64,000 bases of DNA from Caprimulgus europaeus (Eukaryota; Chordata; Aves; Caprimulgiformes; Caprimulgidae), in assembly GCA_907165065.1 (NCBI GenBank), contig OU015523.1:19309834-19373833 (forward strand), written 5' to 3'. The notes beneath the pieces were generated by a model. It worked only from the letters and a program-made list of their open reading frames with translations, had not been told where the DNA came from and searched no databases. Positions 15,301-28,934 of this stretch are shown in pieces (positions within the stretch are counted from its first letter, which is position 1; each line of letters starts with the position of its first letter). The position numbers and the translations under genes were made by a program.

Positions 15301-17570
15301 TTGTAGAACACCTGCAGAAGCTGGGGTAACTGAGTAACTGTGGCAGAGAGGGCTTTGGAGGATGATCACATGGGATTGGTCTAAAGACATTATACTGGGA
15401 TGAACAGAATTTGGTTGCTAGCACTTAGAGAAGGTACCTGTTTTAGGATGTCATGAGAAGAGCTAGAGAGGCTACAGCTTCTCCCCTTAATCCAGCTGTC
15501 TCATTGGAAGAAACATGAGCAATCTAAGATGGGTTTGGGGGTGCTGCTTGGTCTGTTGAGTTCAGGAAACAAGATTCCAGCACGAAGCCATGCTGGATTT
15601 ACACCACTGCAGGCAGGCTCAACGGAGCCCTGACACAGACCCGCTGTTACTCTTCTCTCCAGAGGGGAAACAACACGCAAAGCTGCTAAGTCTCTAGCAA
15701 CCCTAGCTCAATGACAGGGATCCTTGTGGAATGCCACTCCTTCTAAGCCACTGTATGATGTGTCCACTCATGCTCAACAAACACACTCAAATACAATCGT
15801 AAAGAAGAATTTACACCTTGGCAAGTTATGTGAAAATTCAGAGGCCTGAAGTTGTTTTTGTAGGGTTGTTCATCTTAAACAAACAAACAAACCCCACAAA
15901 ACAAAACACAAAAACAAAACCCAGGGAATTTAAACAAGCTTCAAAAACCTATGGGCCAAATACATAAAAAAGAAGAACCTGCGCAAGGTCTGAAATTGCA
16001 GAGCTGCAGATTCTGCTTGCAGCTTCACTTCTGTTCCACTGTTAGTCCAGTTAGGACTAACAATTTTCCTTAACAGAAGGAAATACTGCCACACACTTCA
16101 CTTAGCCAACCTGTGCTAATTAGGTCCAAGGAAGGTTAAGAGGCACAGATAACACAGAAATGACTCATCGTTTTCCTAATTTAGTAACGGCTTTACAAAT
16201 AAAACCAACGACATTCTGTGCTACCAGTAGTCTGCAAATGCTACCTGCAGTTACTGAGAAAAATCAACAAGAAGTATTGCAATTTTGTTTCAGAACACTC
16301 CTGACTTTCTTTGAAAGCATCTGGTATTGACACTATGAAAATGATATAAAACAGAACAGATTACAGACTTGATGCACCATTCCAAACACAAGCATATTAC
16401 TGACTTCATTCTAACTCCAGAAACCTCAACACTGAAAAAGGCTTCATTATAACTTTGTTTGAAATTGAATCAATCCCTTAAAGCTTCCAATGAACACCAC
16501 TAAGAACAAAAGGAAGAACTGCTCAGAGCTACCTGTTTTACCCTGGAGGTATTTAAAAGATGTGCAGACGTGGTGCTTAGGAACATGGTTTAAAGGTGGA
16601 CTTAGCAGTGCTAGGTTTACGGTTGGACTCGATGATCCTAAAGGTCTTTTCCAACCAAAACAATTCTATAATTTATTAGAAGATGGTTTTGATCACGTCT
16701 TGTCACTGCTGCTGTCTCCTGATTAAAGCTGCAGAGCACCTGTCACTCTGCAATATGAATGAAGTCATAATAACCACCAAGACACAAGCAGGTACAGCAG
16801 CTTTCCAAGCATTCTTCTCAATCACTTTGCTTATAACATACACTAAATCCACTACTCAAGGTACCAGCCTTATGGGTATAAAAGTAGAATGAACTTTTGC
16901 AAATTCATAAATTAACTGAAACTTAAAGACAGACAACTGAAAAGAATCAGCTCAACAAGTTATTTCTTCCCTCAAGAAAATCATTACTACAACTTACAGG
17001 GACATGGTCAGACCTTCTCCTATTCTAGCTGCAATGTTTCCTTCCATTTCACCTCAGCTTGCCACTCTTTTAACAGAGCTCAGAGCCACAACCCCTCAGG
17101 TAGGAAAAAAAAAACCCCAAACAAAAAACCCTATGAAAACAAAAACATACAGAAAAATACAAAACAGGAGTTCATCAATCAGCTTCAGCGTAAGGTCAGA
17201 CAAATTGTATTTAAGCTGCTCTGGTCAATCTTACACTTGAGTGAATGAGGAACACTCACTCTAAGGTTTGTAGAGCCTGCAGAAGAGGCAGTAAAGTCTG
17301 CAAGCAACTGATTTCAGACTGACTACGTCTGAATTTGGCACAGCAGGAAAAACTAAGGCAGGACATGGGAGAAGCAGAGAGCCAGAGACAGTGCACAGTG
17401 TGCAAGGATTGGTTACAGTTATCACAACTGTAGTACAACACCTGTTCCTCTCTCTTTTGCTTCCGCAGCTGAAGACCCTCTTCCTCCCGCCTGCGACGCA
17501 TCTCGTCAGGGTTGAGAGATTTGTTCTTGTAGCTCTTCAGCCGGAAATTCTCTTTTCCTGAGGTCGTCAT
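6196..17570 (-). CDS. KPNA1: KPNA1, importin subunit alpha-5 (5' part of the coding region, five exons)
   Basis: Importin alpha adaptor that binds classical nuclear localisation signals in the cytoplasm and docks them to importin beta for import; this subtype also carries tyrosine-phosphorylated STAT1 in mammals (family knowledge). Exons, in transcript order, are 17570-17442, 14956-14849, 12990-12891, 12343-12249 and 6327-6196. All have AG/GT borders and join in phase to about 188 residues, against 538 in the human protein. The N-terminus [17 protein letters not shown], the arginine-rich MRRRREEEG of the importin-beta-binding domain, [13 protein letters not shown], and the ARM segments [14 protein letters not shown] and [16 protein letters not shown] fit KPNA1. 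Paralogues KPNA5 and KPNA6 differ after LFKRRNV. The remaining ARM repeats are not in the window; I found no seventh exon in positions 1-6195, so the gene runs off the left edge. Identity is very secure. Confidence 0.96.
6705..7018 (+). mobile_element. CR1 LINE 3' fragment (KPNA1 intron)
   Basis: The 3' end of a CR1 retrotransposon, with the stereotyped blocks 'gataggacaaggggtaacag', 'ccctggcccaggttgcccag' and 'ggttggactagatgaccttg', and an end at 'ccatgattct'. The encoded tail ([29 protein letters not shown]) is the C-terminus of the CR1 reverse transcriptase ORF. It is 5'-truncated and antisense to KPNA1. Confidence 0.92.
8885..10779 (+). mobile_element. CR1 LINE, long but internally deleted copy
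   Basis: This is the longest CR1 in the window and is antisense to KPNA1. It begins inside the endonuclease region ([15 protein letters not shown] at about 8950) and runs through the linker domain, with an open stretch at 9181-9660. Next come the first part of the reverse transcriptase ([36 protein letters not shown]) and its C-terminal part ([28 protein letters not shown]). The frame is broken several times. The segment around 10210-10260 jumps from LLAFYD to YSTWNIVSS, so the catalytic core is missing. It ends at 'catcctgtgattctgtga'. It cannot be active. Confidence 0.93.
12249..12343 (-). CDS. KPNA1: KPNA1 fourth coding exon
   Basis: 95 nt between acceptor TCAATAG|AACC and donor CAG|GTATCC. 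It completes the split Glu codon and encodes [18 protein letters not shown], then [13 protein letters not shown], part of ARM repeat 1. It ends in phase 0. Confidence 0.95.
12344..12890. other. KPNA1 intron between third and fourth coding exons
   Basis: A 547 bp intron with no feature beyond the splice sites. Confidence 0.85.
12891..12990 (-). CDS. KPNA1: KPNA1 third coding exon
   Basis: 100 nt between acceptor CCCAG|AGTGCA and donor AAAG|GTAAGG. It encodes [14 protein letters not shown], then [19 protein letters not shown] plus one base of the next codon. It leads into the first armadillo repeat. Confidence 0.95.
12991..14848. other. KPNA1 intron between second and third coding exons
   Basis: 1.86 kb, AT-rich. 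A pyrimidine-rich tract lies at about 13280-13310. No gene or transposon was recognised. Confidence 0.8.
14849..14956 (-). CDS. KPNA1: KPNA1 second coding exon
   Basis: 108 nt, 36 codons, phase 0 at both ends, between acceptor TTTAG|TTGTTT and donor TCT|GTAAGTG. It encodes [17 protein letters not shown], then the acidic linker [19 protein letters not shown]. This acidic linker distinguishes KPNA1 from KPNA5 and KPNA6. Confidence 0.95.
14957..17441. other. KPNA1 intron between first and second coding exons
   Basis: 2.5 kb. It contains one short CR1-like remnant at 16540-16680 and A/C-rich simple sequence at about 15880-15920. No exon was recognised. Confidence 0.8.
16540..16680 (+). mobile_element. 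CR1-like LINE remnant
   Basis: A short 3' piece reading 'ctggaggtatttaaaag', 'ggacttagcagtgctaggtt', 'ggttggactcgatgatccta', 'aaggtcttttccaacc' and then 'attctataat'. This is the tail of an older CR1 subfamily. It is antisense to KPNA1. Confidence 0.85.
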
Positions 17571-17575
17571 GATTC
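17442..17575 (-). CDS. KPNA1: KPNA1 first coding exon (IBB domain)
   Basis: The exon follows acceptor TTTCAAAG|GAATC and the start codon lies at 17570-17568, five bases into the exon, so the 5' UTR is in an upstream exon. It encodes 43 residues from MTTSGKENF to KQKREEQ and ends at donor CAG|GTGTTG with phase 0. It holds most of the basic importin-beta-binding helix. The minus-strand open frame continues past the donor for about 60 codons, but this is intron read-through. Confidence 0.95.
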
Positions 17576-20500
17576 CTTTGAAATGCAATTAAAAAGAGAA
17601 GTCAAAAAACATTTACTCTTCAGCAACACATCATTTTATATTCTGTCCATCTCTTAACCTCTGTAGCCACGTACTTCCAGCCACTGCCCCCCTCTATCCC
17701 GTCACCTAACTTCCAACAACTTAGACGGTATAAAGCAAAATTTCACAGAATTGGCACTTCGCTGTGCCAGTTCTTCACATCAGACTAACAAACTTTTCTT
17801 TTACTCACTGAGGCTGCAAGATATGAATAAGTTAAATGTTTTATTAAGAAAGAACTGAGATCTGTAAGGGAGAGGATACAGCCTGGGCTAAAAAGAAAAT
17901 CACACTAATAAATCTTAACATTTCTCCACACAGGGAATTAGTCTAATTATATCCCCCGTCTTCACTCTAAAGTGAAGGCGTCTTAGCTGCTTTTCAGCTT
18001 AATTCACTTTGCAAGTCAGTACAAGGGCTTTTTTGCACTCCAAATCCACATTTTAAGTTAATTCAATACAATTCTGTGTTCCTTCTATCCAGACAAAACT
18101 TACAAGAAAAATGGAGAGAGAAATTTTAAGTGAGGATGGTGTAATCACTGAAAATGCTCACTCCTGCAAAGAAAGTGGTGCTGTTCTTTCCCTCCTCCCC
18201 AGCCTCTAATCCTGCCACTGTTTATGCAGAAGGGCCTTTTTTCAGTCTATGATTTCCAAGTACTGTCTGTCTTACGTAACTCAGTGCATCAGCATTTATA
18301 TCTAACCATGATAATTTTCCCATGTACAATGCTGCACTTCAGAGTTACTTTGCATAAATCAATAGCTATAAAACTGCATGGGAAGATCTTTCCCTTCCAT
18401 CAATAGCCTGTAGATCAGATCTCTACTCTCAGTGCTCCATTCTGCTGACACTTCTCTCCTTCCATCCCCCCTTTAAATCCAAAAAAGGATGGCAACCAAA
18501 TTCTAAACATCTCAGTATTTCAATGTCTCTTCATACAGACATGGAATCTCCAATACATTGTAAATACCTGCAACTCTGTAATACAAAATTTAGCAAACTA
18601 TGCTGTATAAGAAGTTACTCTACAAAGCTTTTAAAGGTATCTTTCAAACGCCCTAACTTGATATATTAAATATGCTACCTACCTCAAATTCTGTAACCAC
18701 AGAATCACCAGGTGATAAACGATCTCCTGCGCACTTTCTACTTTAAAATGGAGCAACACGAGTGTACACAGACTCTCAACAGCTTAGGTTTCTTATTTAA
18801 AATACATCAAATGTATAATCGAGTCTACTCTGACCTGCTCTTTTTTCAATTAGCACAGAGTTTCAAGATGAAAAAAAAACCAAAAAGATACTCAAGTGTG
18901 CTTCTTATTAGAGCCACTTTTTAAGCTGCTGCTTCCTGACAAATGTTTCCAAGAAGTCTGATGATCAGAACTGACTTTTGCAAAAGACTTTTTGGGTATC
19001 ACTTCAAGCATTACTGTATTTTGCCAACTGAGATCTAAAGAACTGGTAAGGAACATAAAAGTACTGTATTTGAGATGAGTAACCAATTGCACCGAGCACA
19101 ACACACAAACCTGAGCATACAGGTAAGTAATTTAGCAGCCTAATTCTGCTGAAAAGGCTTTTCCTGAAACAGCTTTTTTTTAAACAAAGGTCCTACAAAA
19201 AGATAAATCTCAGAACACCAGAGGCTCCCTACATCGTTCTTAACAGCTTAGAGACCCTTTTCTTCCTGTATTTAGGTGTCTGAGTTTAAAGTGTTTGAGT
19301 TTCTTGCAATATGCTTGGCAATAACATTTTCTTCTCATTTTTAGTTTAAGTGATGACTATCTGTATATTAGCTATACTAAGTACTCAGGGAAGCCCTGAA
19401 TTTTAACTGTATAAAAAAGTTCATGCTAAGAAATACTCAGAGCACAAAATTTCTTCTATTTCTAAAGCATTATGGAAGAAATATTTGATATACTTTAGAA
19501 CTAAGAAAATGAACTCAAACGCCAGATGGACAACCATGAGCTAAAAGGACATGCCTAACAGCAAAGTGGCTTTGCAGCCACTCCAGTCAATCTGCCCTTG
19601 AGCATGAACAAACACAGGCACACAGAACAGCTCAGATAAGATCTTGGGCTTTCCGTGACATTATTAATAATCCTCTATTTTTGTCTGAAACACAACTTCT
19701 CCAACTTACAAAATTCCATTTGCTTTTATTTGAGATTTCAGGACTTCAGTAGCTCCTCTGATCATTTCACACCATCACTTTTAATCCCTGAATTTCTTAA
19801 AGAAATCCTTGATGGCAGGGTTAGTTATTTCTCATTACACAACTTCACCTCATTGCTACTATGTAGCCCCTCCATATGATGTTCCAGTGCTTCTAAACAT
19901 GGATGGCACCATCCAACTTCATCAGCAGCAAGTTTCCTTTAGCATATTCTTCCTCACTGTACTTGTTTGCCCGATTTCTCCTCATCTCCCAACTTGCATA
20001 TCGATTTATTTCCTTAAGGTCAGAAGCAAAATTGAAAGGATTTTCATTTTCCTCTCAGAGCTCTATTTGCCCTCTCCTGTTATGTCTTATACCATCATTT
20101 CATTTATTGAAAATACAGGCACAACATTTACCAGTTTCTTATTTAAATTCCCTGACTAACTCAACCCCTCACGTTTTTCTCATTCTGATTATTTTTATAA
20201 CTTAAAAATTATCTTATATTTATGACACCCTTTACAAGCTTTAGCTGTAACTTTTGGTTATGCTCATTTCTGACTTTCAAGACAGCTCCCTTTGCTGATG
20301 AACCCCCTCTTCTATTTTCTGAGTAATCTGTAATCTGTGTATTGTATACTCTGGGAATAAAGACTTCCTACAAATTCCTACCACCAAATGACTAGGAAGA
20401 CAAGGTTTCTTCTATTAAAGGTGGAAAAAACTAAGCTCTCTTCACTACTGAGAAGTTACCAAATTCAAATAGTAACAAGTTCAATAATTTATCTCATAGT

Positions 20501-23390
20501 AGTCCCTCACTGGTAGTAAATACACAAAATCTCAACACACAGGCAGGTATAAAAAGTGCATATGTGGCTATCTAACCTACCTAACTATTAAATCCAAAGT
20601 TATTTTCTACAGCTTCTGGAATATCCTCAGTATCTCCTAAAATAAATTCTTTCTTCCTTTAAATTAATAAATTCCTTTACTGGTTCCCCTTAGACCTATT
20701 CAGTGTGAGCACACAAATAATTTTAAGACTGAGGATAAAATAATTCTGTGGTAGTTGCCACAGTCATCCAAGGACTGTTTTCTATACATCTCCTTTTCCA
20801 TTTTTCAGGATGTAGCCTTTCCCCCAGTCTAAACAACAGAGGCCAAACAACTTCAAATTGCCTCTCACTGGTCTCCAGCAGCTTTGTTGTGGCTTAAGTG
20901 AAAAATCTTTCAATGGTCACTTTAAATCCACCCACGGTAATTTCTTTTTAGCAAGCAGTGAATCCTGGATCTTCTCTGCACTATGAAAACTAATCCTGCT
21001 TTTGGTGAAAATCTGTGGTGGTTGTCACGGAAATGTTCTACTCGTCTTTTCTTTCCTAAAGGTAGCATAGTATTTTCCATGGGTTTGGATACTCCCATCC
21101 ATAGATAAAAACCTCTGGCGACTCAGTGAGTTTTCATGGTGTATTCTTTAGTTTTTTGTGCACTCAAATCCCATATAAGACTTCTTCCTCTCCAGTTTGG
21201 CTGCCATAAAAAAATATTTTTAGTTAAATTAAAAACACCATCTATTCCTGAATGTCTGCATTTCACTAAGGAAATTATGATCCCCACATTTTTCACTGAT
21301 CAAGACAAGTACCCTACCAAATGTGGATGCATTTGAAGTGCACTTTTTGAGGAGAAAGGAAGAGAACTGCATTTCTCCTTGCTCATCAAGTCAAAGAAAT
21401 TCAGAGGCACTGGGAAATGCACAGTCACTTACTGTGATGGCCTACCTTGTCCCAAGCGATCATCTAGATAGGAACAAAAACAAACTCCTTGTCTTCTTAA
21501 ATCAGATATCACTGTCACTAGACTAGAATGCTTTGGTAAAAGGCATGTCATCTGACTAATATTCTTGAATACTCCACACATCAGAGGTATCCAGATGTCA
21601 AAATAAAGGCCTTACAAATAAAGACCTGCATAATAGTGTATATCACCCAGACGACTGAAACTAAGACTACACTCCTGATATTAAAGACTGTCAGAGACAA
21701 ACTTTCCTTTGGAAATAGGGATGGGAATAAGAAAAAAAAAATGTATTTCAGAAGTGTAGATCTGTATAAGAAATTCTACCTATGGAAATATATCATAAGT
21801 GGAAGACCTGAAAACGAAGGTGGACAAGGAGGTTGAAAAGAAACTGTGTAAGTGATTAAAAAAAATAGTTATCTTCAAGGTCCACGATCCGACACACTGC
21901 CAGTCTACATTTCCTAACTAAAAAAGGCAGTTGTCAGAAGCCACAGACTCACTGGAGTCACACTCGTGAGCTCTACTGTGCAGTCAAACTCCCGTCTCTC
22001 CTTTAGATTGCTGCCAGAGAGATGGTGAAAAGAGACAAGAGACACTGTTGGCCCTGAAAGGACAACCCGTGCTGGAAACAGCACTGTCAAGACAGAACCC
22101 CAAGCAGTGAGAGAATATGGAATTATTCCAGGTAAGAAAGGATTCAGCTACACTACAAAACCTTTACTTCCAAGGAGATTTTTGTTTGTTTATTGGCTCT
22201 GCCATAGGACTCTAGACCTAGAGAATTAAAGCTTCCTCACCATCATGCTTCTTGACATCACGCCAAATACCTACAGCACAGCCTGGGCAGATGTTTGAGC
22301 GATTCACTGAGCTCTGATTACAGAATGCATCAACTTCTGACACTCAGAAGTGAGAGACTAGAAAACCCATCCAATTTTAAAAACTATTCTGAAAGCAGCA
22401 CTTGGTCATTCATTACTCTTACCAAGACACTCCCTACAAATCCAACATTTTGGCCACAAACGTGTTTGGTTTTTCCTTCCCGAAGTGCAGATTTTCGAGA
22501 GTCCTTCTAATTTGCTTTTTGACAATTCTGATGCAACAGGTTCAAGATGCTAACAGAAGTATTTAAATCTTGTGAAAATAAACTGTCAGCTTTTCTGGAG
22601 GTAACAATGAAAGGTCTGCACAACAAAACATTAATAATCTATGGCTTAGAACAATAAAAATATCACCGAAGATTAATGCCATTTTCCTGAAACAAATTCT
22701 AGAGCAACATCCTATATCTGCCATCATCCTAGAGAGATGAAGACACGTCCACCAAGTCTCTACAGTGTTATCTGAGAAAAAAAAGAAAATATAGGAAATC
22801 AGCAGACTGACTTCTCTCTTCACTACCACCTCCTGTTGTTTAAAAAACTGGCTCAATTAGATAATAATTTTGGTGAAGCTATATCTGCTTCTTCTGCAAA
22901 ATTATTTGACAAAGCATACTGGATTATAGGGGTGCATGTGAATGCCCATCAATAGAAACACCCATATCACCTGAGGGACAGGGGTGTTCCTTTCTAATTT
23001 CCAATGTCTTCAGACTCTTGTAAAGCTCGGGACATCTAAAGGAAAGGCCACCTAACCATCTCAACTCTAAAAAGCTATTGTTCAAGCACAACACAGCCGA
23101 TTTCTAAAACTTTTGCTTAACTTTCTCTAGCTGTAAAATGGGACTGGGAAACGTCTCTCACAGGCACCATAGAATTAACAGTTATAGTATTTGTAAAGAC
23201 TTGCAAAGTCAGTTTTGTTGAAGATATATCAAAACCTAGCACTAACAAGGACATAAAATGATCATATGCATTTCATTTTCAGTGGCTGGGGAAAGCTGCA
23301 GCAGCAGGCACCAGTACTAGTCACTAGCAGGAACTAGAGACTTCAGTTTATGCAGCACAGCAGAGATCTCCACTCCTAGGGCAACCATCA

Positions 23391-24215
23391 CACAGGAATC
23401 ACAGGATTGCCCAGACTGGAAAAGACCTTTAAGATCATCAAGTCCAATCATTAACCTCACACTAAACCATGTCCCCAAGTGCTATGTCTACACGGCTCTT
23501 AAGTACCTCCAGGGACAGTGACTCCACCACTGCCCTGGACAGTCTGTTCCAATGTCTGGTAACACTTTCAGTAAAGAAATTTCTCCTCATATCCAACCTA
23601 AACCTCCCCTGGTGCAACTTGAGGCCATTTCCTCTCATCATGTTGCTTGTTATTTGGAAGAAGAGACCGACTCCCACCTCTCTACACCCTCCTTTCAGGT
23701 AGCTGTAGAGTGAGAAGGTCTCCCCTCAGCCTCCTTTTCTCCAGACTAAACAACCCCAGTTCCCTCAGCCGCTCCTCATCACACTTGTGCTCCAGACCCT
23801 TCACCAACTCTGTTGCCCTTCTCTGGACACGCTCCAGCAGCTCCATGTCCTTCTTGGCATGAGGGGCCCAAAACTGGACACAGAACTTGAGGTGCTGAGT
23901 ACAGGGGAAGGATGACTTCCCTGGTCCTGCTGGCCGCACTGTTGCTGATACAGGCCAGGATGCTGTTGGCCTTTTTGGCCACATGGGCACACTGCTGGCT
24001 CACGTTCAGCCAGCTATCAATCAACAGTCCCAGGTCCCTCTTTACTGAGGGGCTCCCAGCCACTCCTCCCCAAGCCTGTAGGTTTCATGGGGTTGTTGTG
24101 GCCAAAGTGCAGGACCTGGCACTTGGCCTTATCAAAACTCATGCAGCTGGTCTTGGCCCATCGATCCAGTCTGTCCAGATCCCTCTGCAGCGTCTCCCTA
24201 CCCTCAAGCAGATCA
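23391..24215 (-). mobile_element. CR1 LINE fragment in KPNA1 first intron
   Basis: Read on the minus strand this is a CR1 3' part. It has frame pieces such as [31 protein letters not shown] and HWNRLSRAVVESLSLEVLKS, and the end 'ggcaatcctgtgattcctgt'. About 825 bp, 5'-truncated and frameshifted. It lies in the same orientation as KPNA1. Confidence 0.92.
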
Positions 24216-27200
24216 AAATGATGGAGAAGAAACAGAACCACCACCTTCTGCTATGCAAAAGGCCAGAAGACTAAAGGAGCTATAAACAGAATACAATATT
24301 CACAGATAAAAACGGATAGCCTTGAAACAGGGTTCAGACTTTTAGGAACCTTCTGTCAAAACCTGGAAGTAGTGAGGGGACTTCTTCACAGAACTGCTGC
24401 CCACCTCAGTAGCTTTCAAATCTGCTTTCTTTTGCAGGCTTCCTAGTCTTTGTTTTTTTCCCGTGCCCAGTAGTAGGCCTTAACTGACAACTGTTTCTGT
24501 TCTAGCACCTTTATAAACACGTGAAATAGCAAAGCAAGTATTAATCTACTTAATCTACTGCAAATTCAGCATGTTCTAGTTCTCTGGTCATTTGGCAAGT
24601 TGAACTCCTACTTGGCCAAAACAAGGCCAATCTTAAGACTTAGGACAATTAACACAAGGCCTGAAAAGACACAATTTTACACAATCTGGAACATGAAAGT
24701 ATAGACTAATTAAAAAGTTTAACATTGACTGTTTTTTAAATGTAAGAGATATGCTTAAAAGCAAACCAAAGGGAGAAAAGAAAATAGACTGTGTTATCTG
24801 AACAATGCTGAAGACATCTGATGTCAGGTTTGTAGGGATGTCACATTTCAACAACATGATCACTTCATCTTCCACAAAAAAATGAGGTAGAAAAGCGTTT
24901 AAAATAAACAATAACTATAGCAAACTATAGCAGAAGTATTTTTTTTCTAAATTACTAATCTTGAAGGGCCAATAGATTATACTCCCGGTAACATTCAGAA
25001 AGATTTTCTGTGCTCACAAAATTTAAGGATTTTTAAGAGACATGCCTGAAGTCAGCCCAACACCAACTGGCCAGCCCTCTGATCTTCCTTTTTTACACTA
25101 AAAAACATCACTGAAAAGATTATGTAGTAATGCATTTACAAGGTTTATTGGAAAACAGTTTTATCGGGGAGGAGATGGGAGTTGATGGTAAAAATCAATA
25201 AAAGGTTATTCACTGTATAACTAACACTTCACTATACATTTACTACCGCCAAGGTATTTCCAAGATGTTTTGACTTCCATTTTTTTAAAGGCCCATTTTG
25301 AGTTGAGGTATATCTTTCAAAGTTCCAGAAAGCTTTTAACTTGAGAAAGAGTGTAAAAGAAGATCAATTCTCAAAGCCAGGTCAACTTCAAAGGAAAACA
25401 AATTCATTAACTGAGCCTTTCTGATTCGAGTTACAAACACAAAATTCCTTTACTCCATTCAAAGTCACTGCCGTGCAATAACTCTGTTTGAATTTTAAAA
25501 AATAATAATGCTAACCAAAACTACCCTGATTTCTATAACCTCACAGTCCACAACCAATCTGAAACCAAAAAGTTCCCACAAGTCATAAAACAAAGCAGCT
25601 AGTGATGGGGAATTAAACTTTTCAGCCGCACCGGATTACACTAACATTAAAAAAAATAAACTTCACTTTAACGTGCCCATCTACACGAAACAACAAAAGC
25701 ACTTTTTCCTGTGTCCCAAACTAAAATGTAATCTGTTTTTTTTTAAAGCAGAGATTCATTTGTATTTTGATTAAGATTATGGCACATCTTCCTTGCACTT
25801 ACAGAATGAACTAACCTACAATGTATTTTCTGTGAGGTCATATCTCTAGACCGTTTGAGAAACAACAGTCGTGTGCATCATTTGACAAGTCATCATCTGT
25901 CAGGAAAAAAAATCATCCCTAACATTTCTAACATCCTATCGTGCCCTAAACATTCTTTACAAGAGAACAAGAGTGCACCTTTCAGTATTTCAGATCATGA
26001 AAAGAAGAAATCATAAGACACTTTAAAAGAAATTAGGTTTAAAATAGACTAAATTATTAATTAAGTTGACTTTGTAGTTTCAAACAACTTTTGTTTGGGG
26101 TTGTGAATGCCAGAAGGCACTGAAACCAAACCTACCTCATGCCTCCTCTGATGACAAATTTGCCTTCAACAAATATATTGGTGGCTGTGACTCAGCATTA
26201 TGGCAGAAGTGTGTGCAAAAGCACAAATAACCATAAGACACAATTCTACTGATTTCATACTAACTTTGGACATCAGCAACCAAAAGAGTCACATAATACT
26301 GATGTATCAGCCACATCAAGCCAAACCTCACAGGAACGTTAAAGCTCGATGACGCTCACTTTGCCTTCCCCGTCCCGTTTGCATCCAGCATCCCCCTCAC
26401 CACAAACTCTTGAATCCAACACACAGCACATTCACAAGGCACCTTGTTTCCTTTCTGATCATTTTGCAATATATATAAAAAAAGAGGTAAAACAAGAACA
26501 CACAGTTAAAGAGGTGATCATATGGAAGCTATAAAGGAGTCCTACATCTTTTAAGGGGCAATCTCATCCCATTTCAGACCAAAGCCACATCACAACAATC
26601 TAAACACAACATTATTATCTGACTTTATTTAAAGGTAAATTGTGGTTTGTGTGCCACCAAAAGGTGGTTTGTTTGCCAAAATGACATTTTCATGTATCAG
26701 CAGGTGAGTTTTCTTTCAAGTATTAACCTTAGCACTAGATTTGGTAGGCTTACAAAGCCTCATTTGCAGACAAATACATTCAGGATGTTTAGCCACAGGA
26801 TATTTATTTCTAACATCAGCATATCACTTATGTATAACCACAATGCCCAGATTGTAAAAAAATAAAATAAAATAAAGATCTCTGTGTGTCAAACTGGTTA
26901 GTTTCTCACAGAACATATAAATCCTCCTGCTGAGCCTGGCAAGCAGTCTGAACTGCCAATAAAAATAGAAAAAGGGAAAATAATTACTCTAGATCATAAG
27001 GAAGCTTTCAGCAGCTGATGACTAGCTAAATCTTAAATCTTACAGCATACTCTTAAAACTCAGAGTGCACTACTCTATATACATCCAGGAACACAATCAT
27101 ATTTCTCTCAATTCTAATGCTTTTAGCTTCTGCCTCCTCAAGACACTAAGTGTTAATTTTGCTTAAAAATTTCTTCTGTGTCACTGGACTGCATTTACTC

Positions 27201-28890
27201 CTGTCTTACATGAATAGATCAACAGAAATCACAATGCAACGTCCACTCTGTCATTACTTCCTACAACTTTTTCAAACCCTCCCACTAATACCCTTTTTAA
27301 ACAGATTCTGGTGAAAGGAAATTTACCCTCCATCACCTGCCTTAAACTACTTCTACTTTTTACCCTCATAATGAATTATTAAGCCTGCACAACATTTAAT
27401 GCAGTTCAAGACATTCATGAGGTGGCATAATATAGTTTCCAGTCCTACTGTTCTACAGATTTCATATTTACCACAGGTTTTCACTGAGGTTTGTTTTTTT
27501 TTTTTTTAAACTTACCTCTCCTGTTTTTCAAGAGTTCTCGACCTTCTTCAAAACAATGTAAAAGTACTGATATTTCTACAAGTCTTGCATCCTACTGATG
27601 GCATTTTGTATCTTGAAAACCTCACATTCATTCTTGGAAATAAAATAGAGCACTTTAATCCATTACTTGGTTGATAGACTTCAAAAACTGTAGTAGACTA
27701 AGGATAGATATTTTTTTTTTTCCTTCAGAACAGAAAAAAATTACTTATCTCTGTAATATACATCATTATTTTTTCACTATTATTATATTTAAACAAGGAC
27801 AATTCTCTTATCAGCTAAACTTCTACTCTTGTTCTCTGAAAAAAAGAGGTGGTCTGGTCTTTCTAACTTGTTTGTCCATTACATCATTCCAGAATCTCCT
27901 ATTTAGATATTTTAGCAATTCACAATATTTCATCAAGTGAGTAATTCCTTCAACATCTTTTATTTTTCCTGACTTGCTCCTAGCCTAGTAGGCTCCCTCA
28001 CACCTCTATTCTGTTTGGCCTTCAGAAGTATTTAAACAACTCCATTAAATTTAGCTATTTGCTGCTGCTCTTTTATTTCCCCTTATGTCTCAAACTTACA
28101 TTAAAACTCCTAACCCTAATTCACATAACTTTTTTTTTTTTATCTGCTATATTTTATGCTTTTTCACATAGACTTGATTTCCGTTTTCTGGAGGGCACTG
28201 TATTAGACCATTACCCTCTCACCACAAAGTTATATTTTCCAACCTAGAAACTTCTTACTGTTGCCTTTAAAAAGACAGTTTCCTTTTGTGTTATTAAGAA
28301 TATGAGTTAAGCTTCTCTTTTGCCCCCTCCAGGACTTGTAAAAACACTTTAGAAGAAAAATCCCACAATCTTGTGGAGAAAAGAGGCAAACAGAAAGATA
28401 TCAAAGCAAGCCTGCCAGATACAAGACAGCCTAAAACAAAACGTACCATTCTGTTCACATTAGTTTATTCAACAGAAGGGGGAGTGGGGGAAGAAAAGAA
28501 AAATAAAAGAGCACTGTATTGAAATGCTGAAGTTGAAATAAGACTATCAAACAATCTGGTTAAATAAACATTTACACTTAAAAGTCTCTATAAAGAACCT
28601 TTTAGAAACTGCTACAATGTCTGACTGTAGTACTTCCAGTTCTCACAGTGTCTTTGGTCAGTGCTGCTGACATGGGCTGTTGCCACCTTCTCCTTTCTAA
28701 ATGGACTAAACTGTGACTTCTCCAGGAACCAGCACTCAGCTGAATATACAGAACCATAAAAGCAAGTCAGCTCTGAAGACATCAACACAGAGAATGAAAC
28801 ATCAGGGGGAAAAAAAAAAGAAAAAATCAACGGATGGCACACTGACAGCAAAAAGTAAATACCCTGGTACAGTGTTAGAATGAGAGATGT

Positions 28891-28934
28891 CATATAATAA
28901 ATATATATAATAAATTATATATAATATATAATAA
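28891..28934. repeat. AT-rich simple repeat
   Basis: Interrupted TA/TAA repeat (ataataaatatatataata...), about 44 bp, in KPNA1 intron 1. Confidence 0.85.
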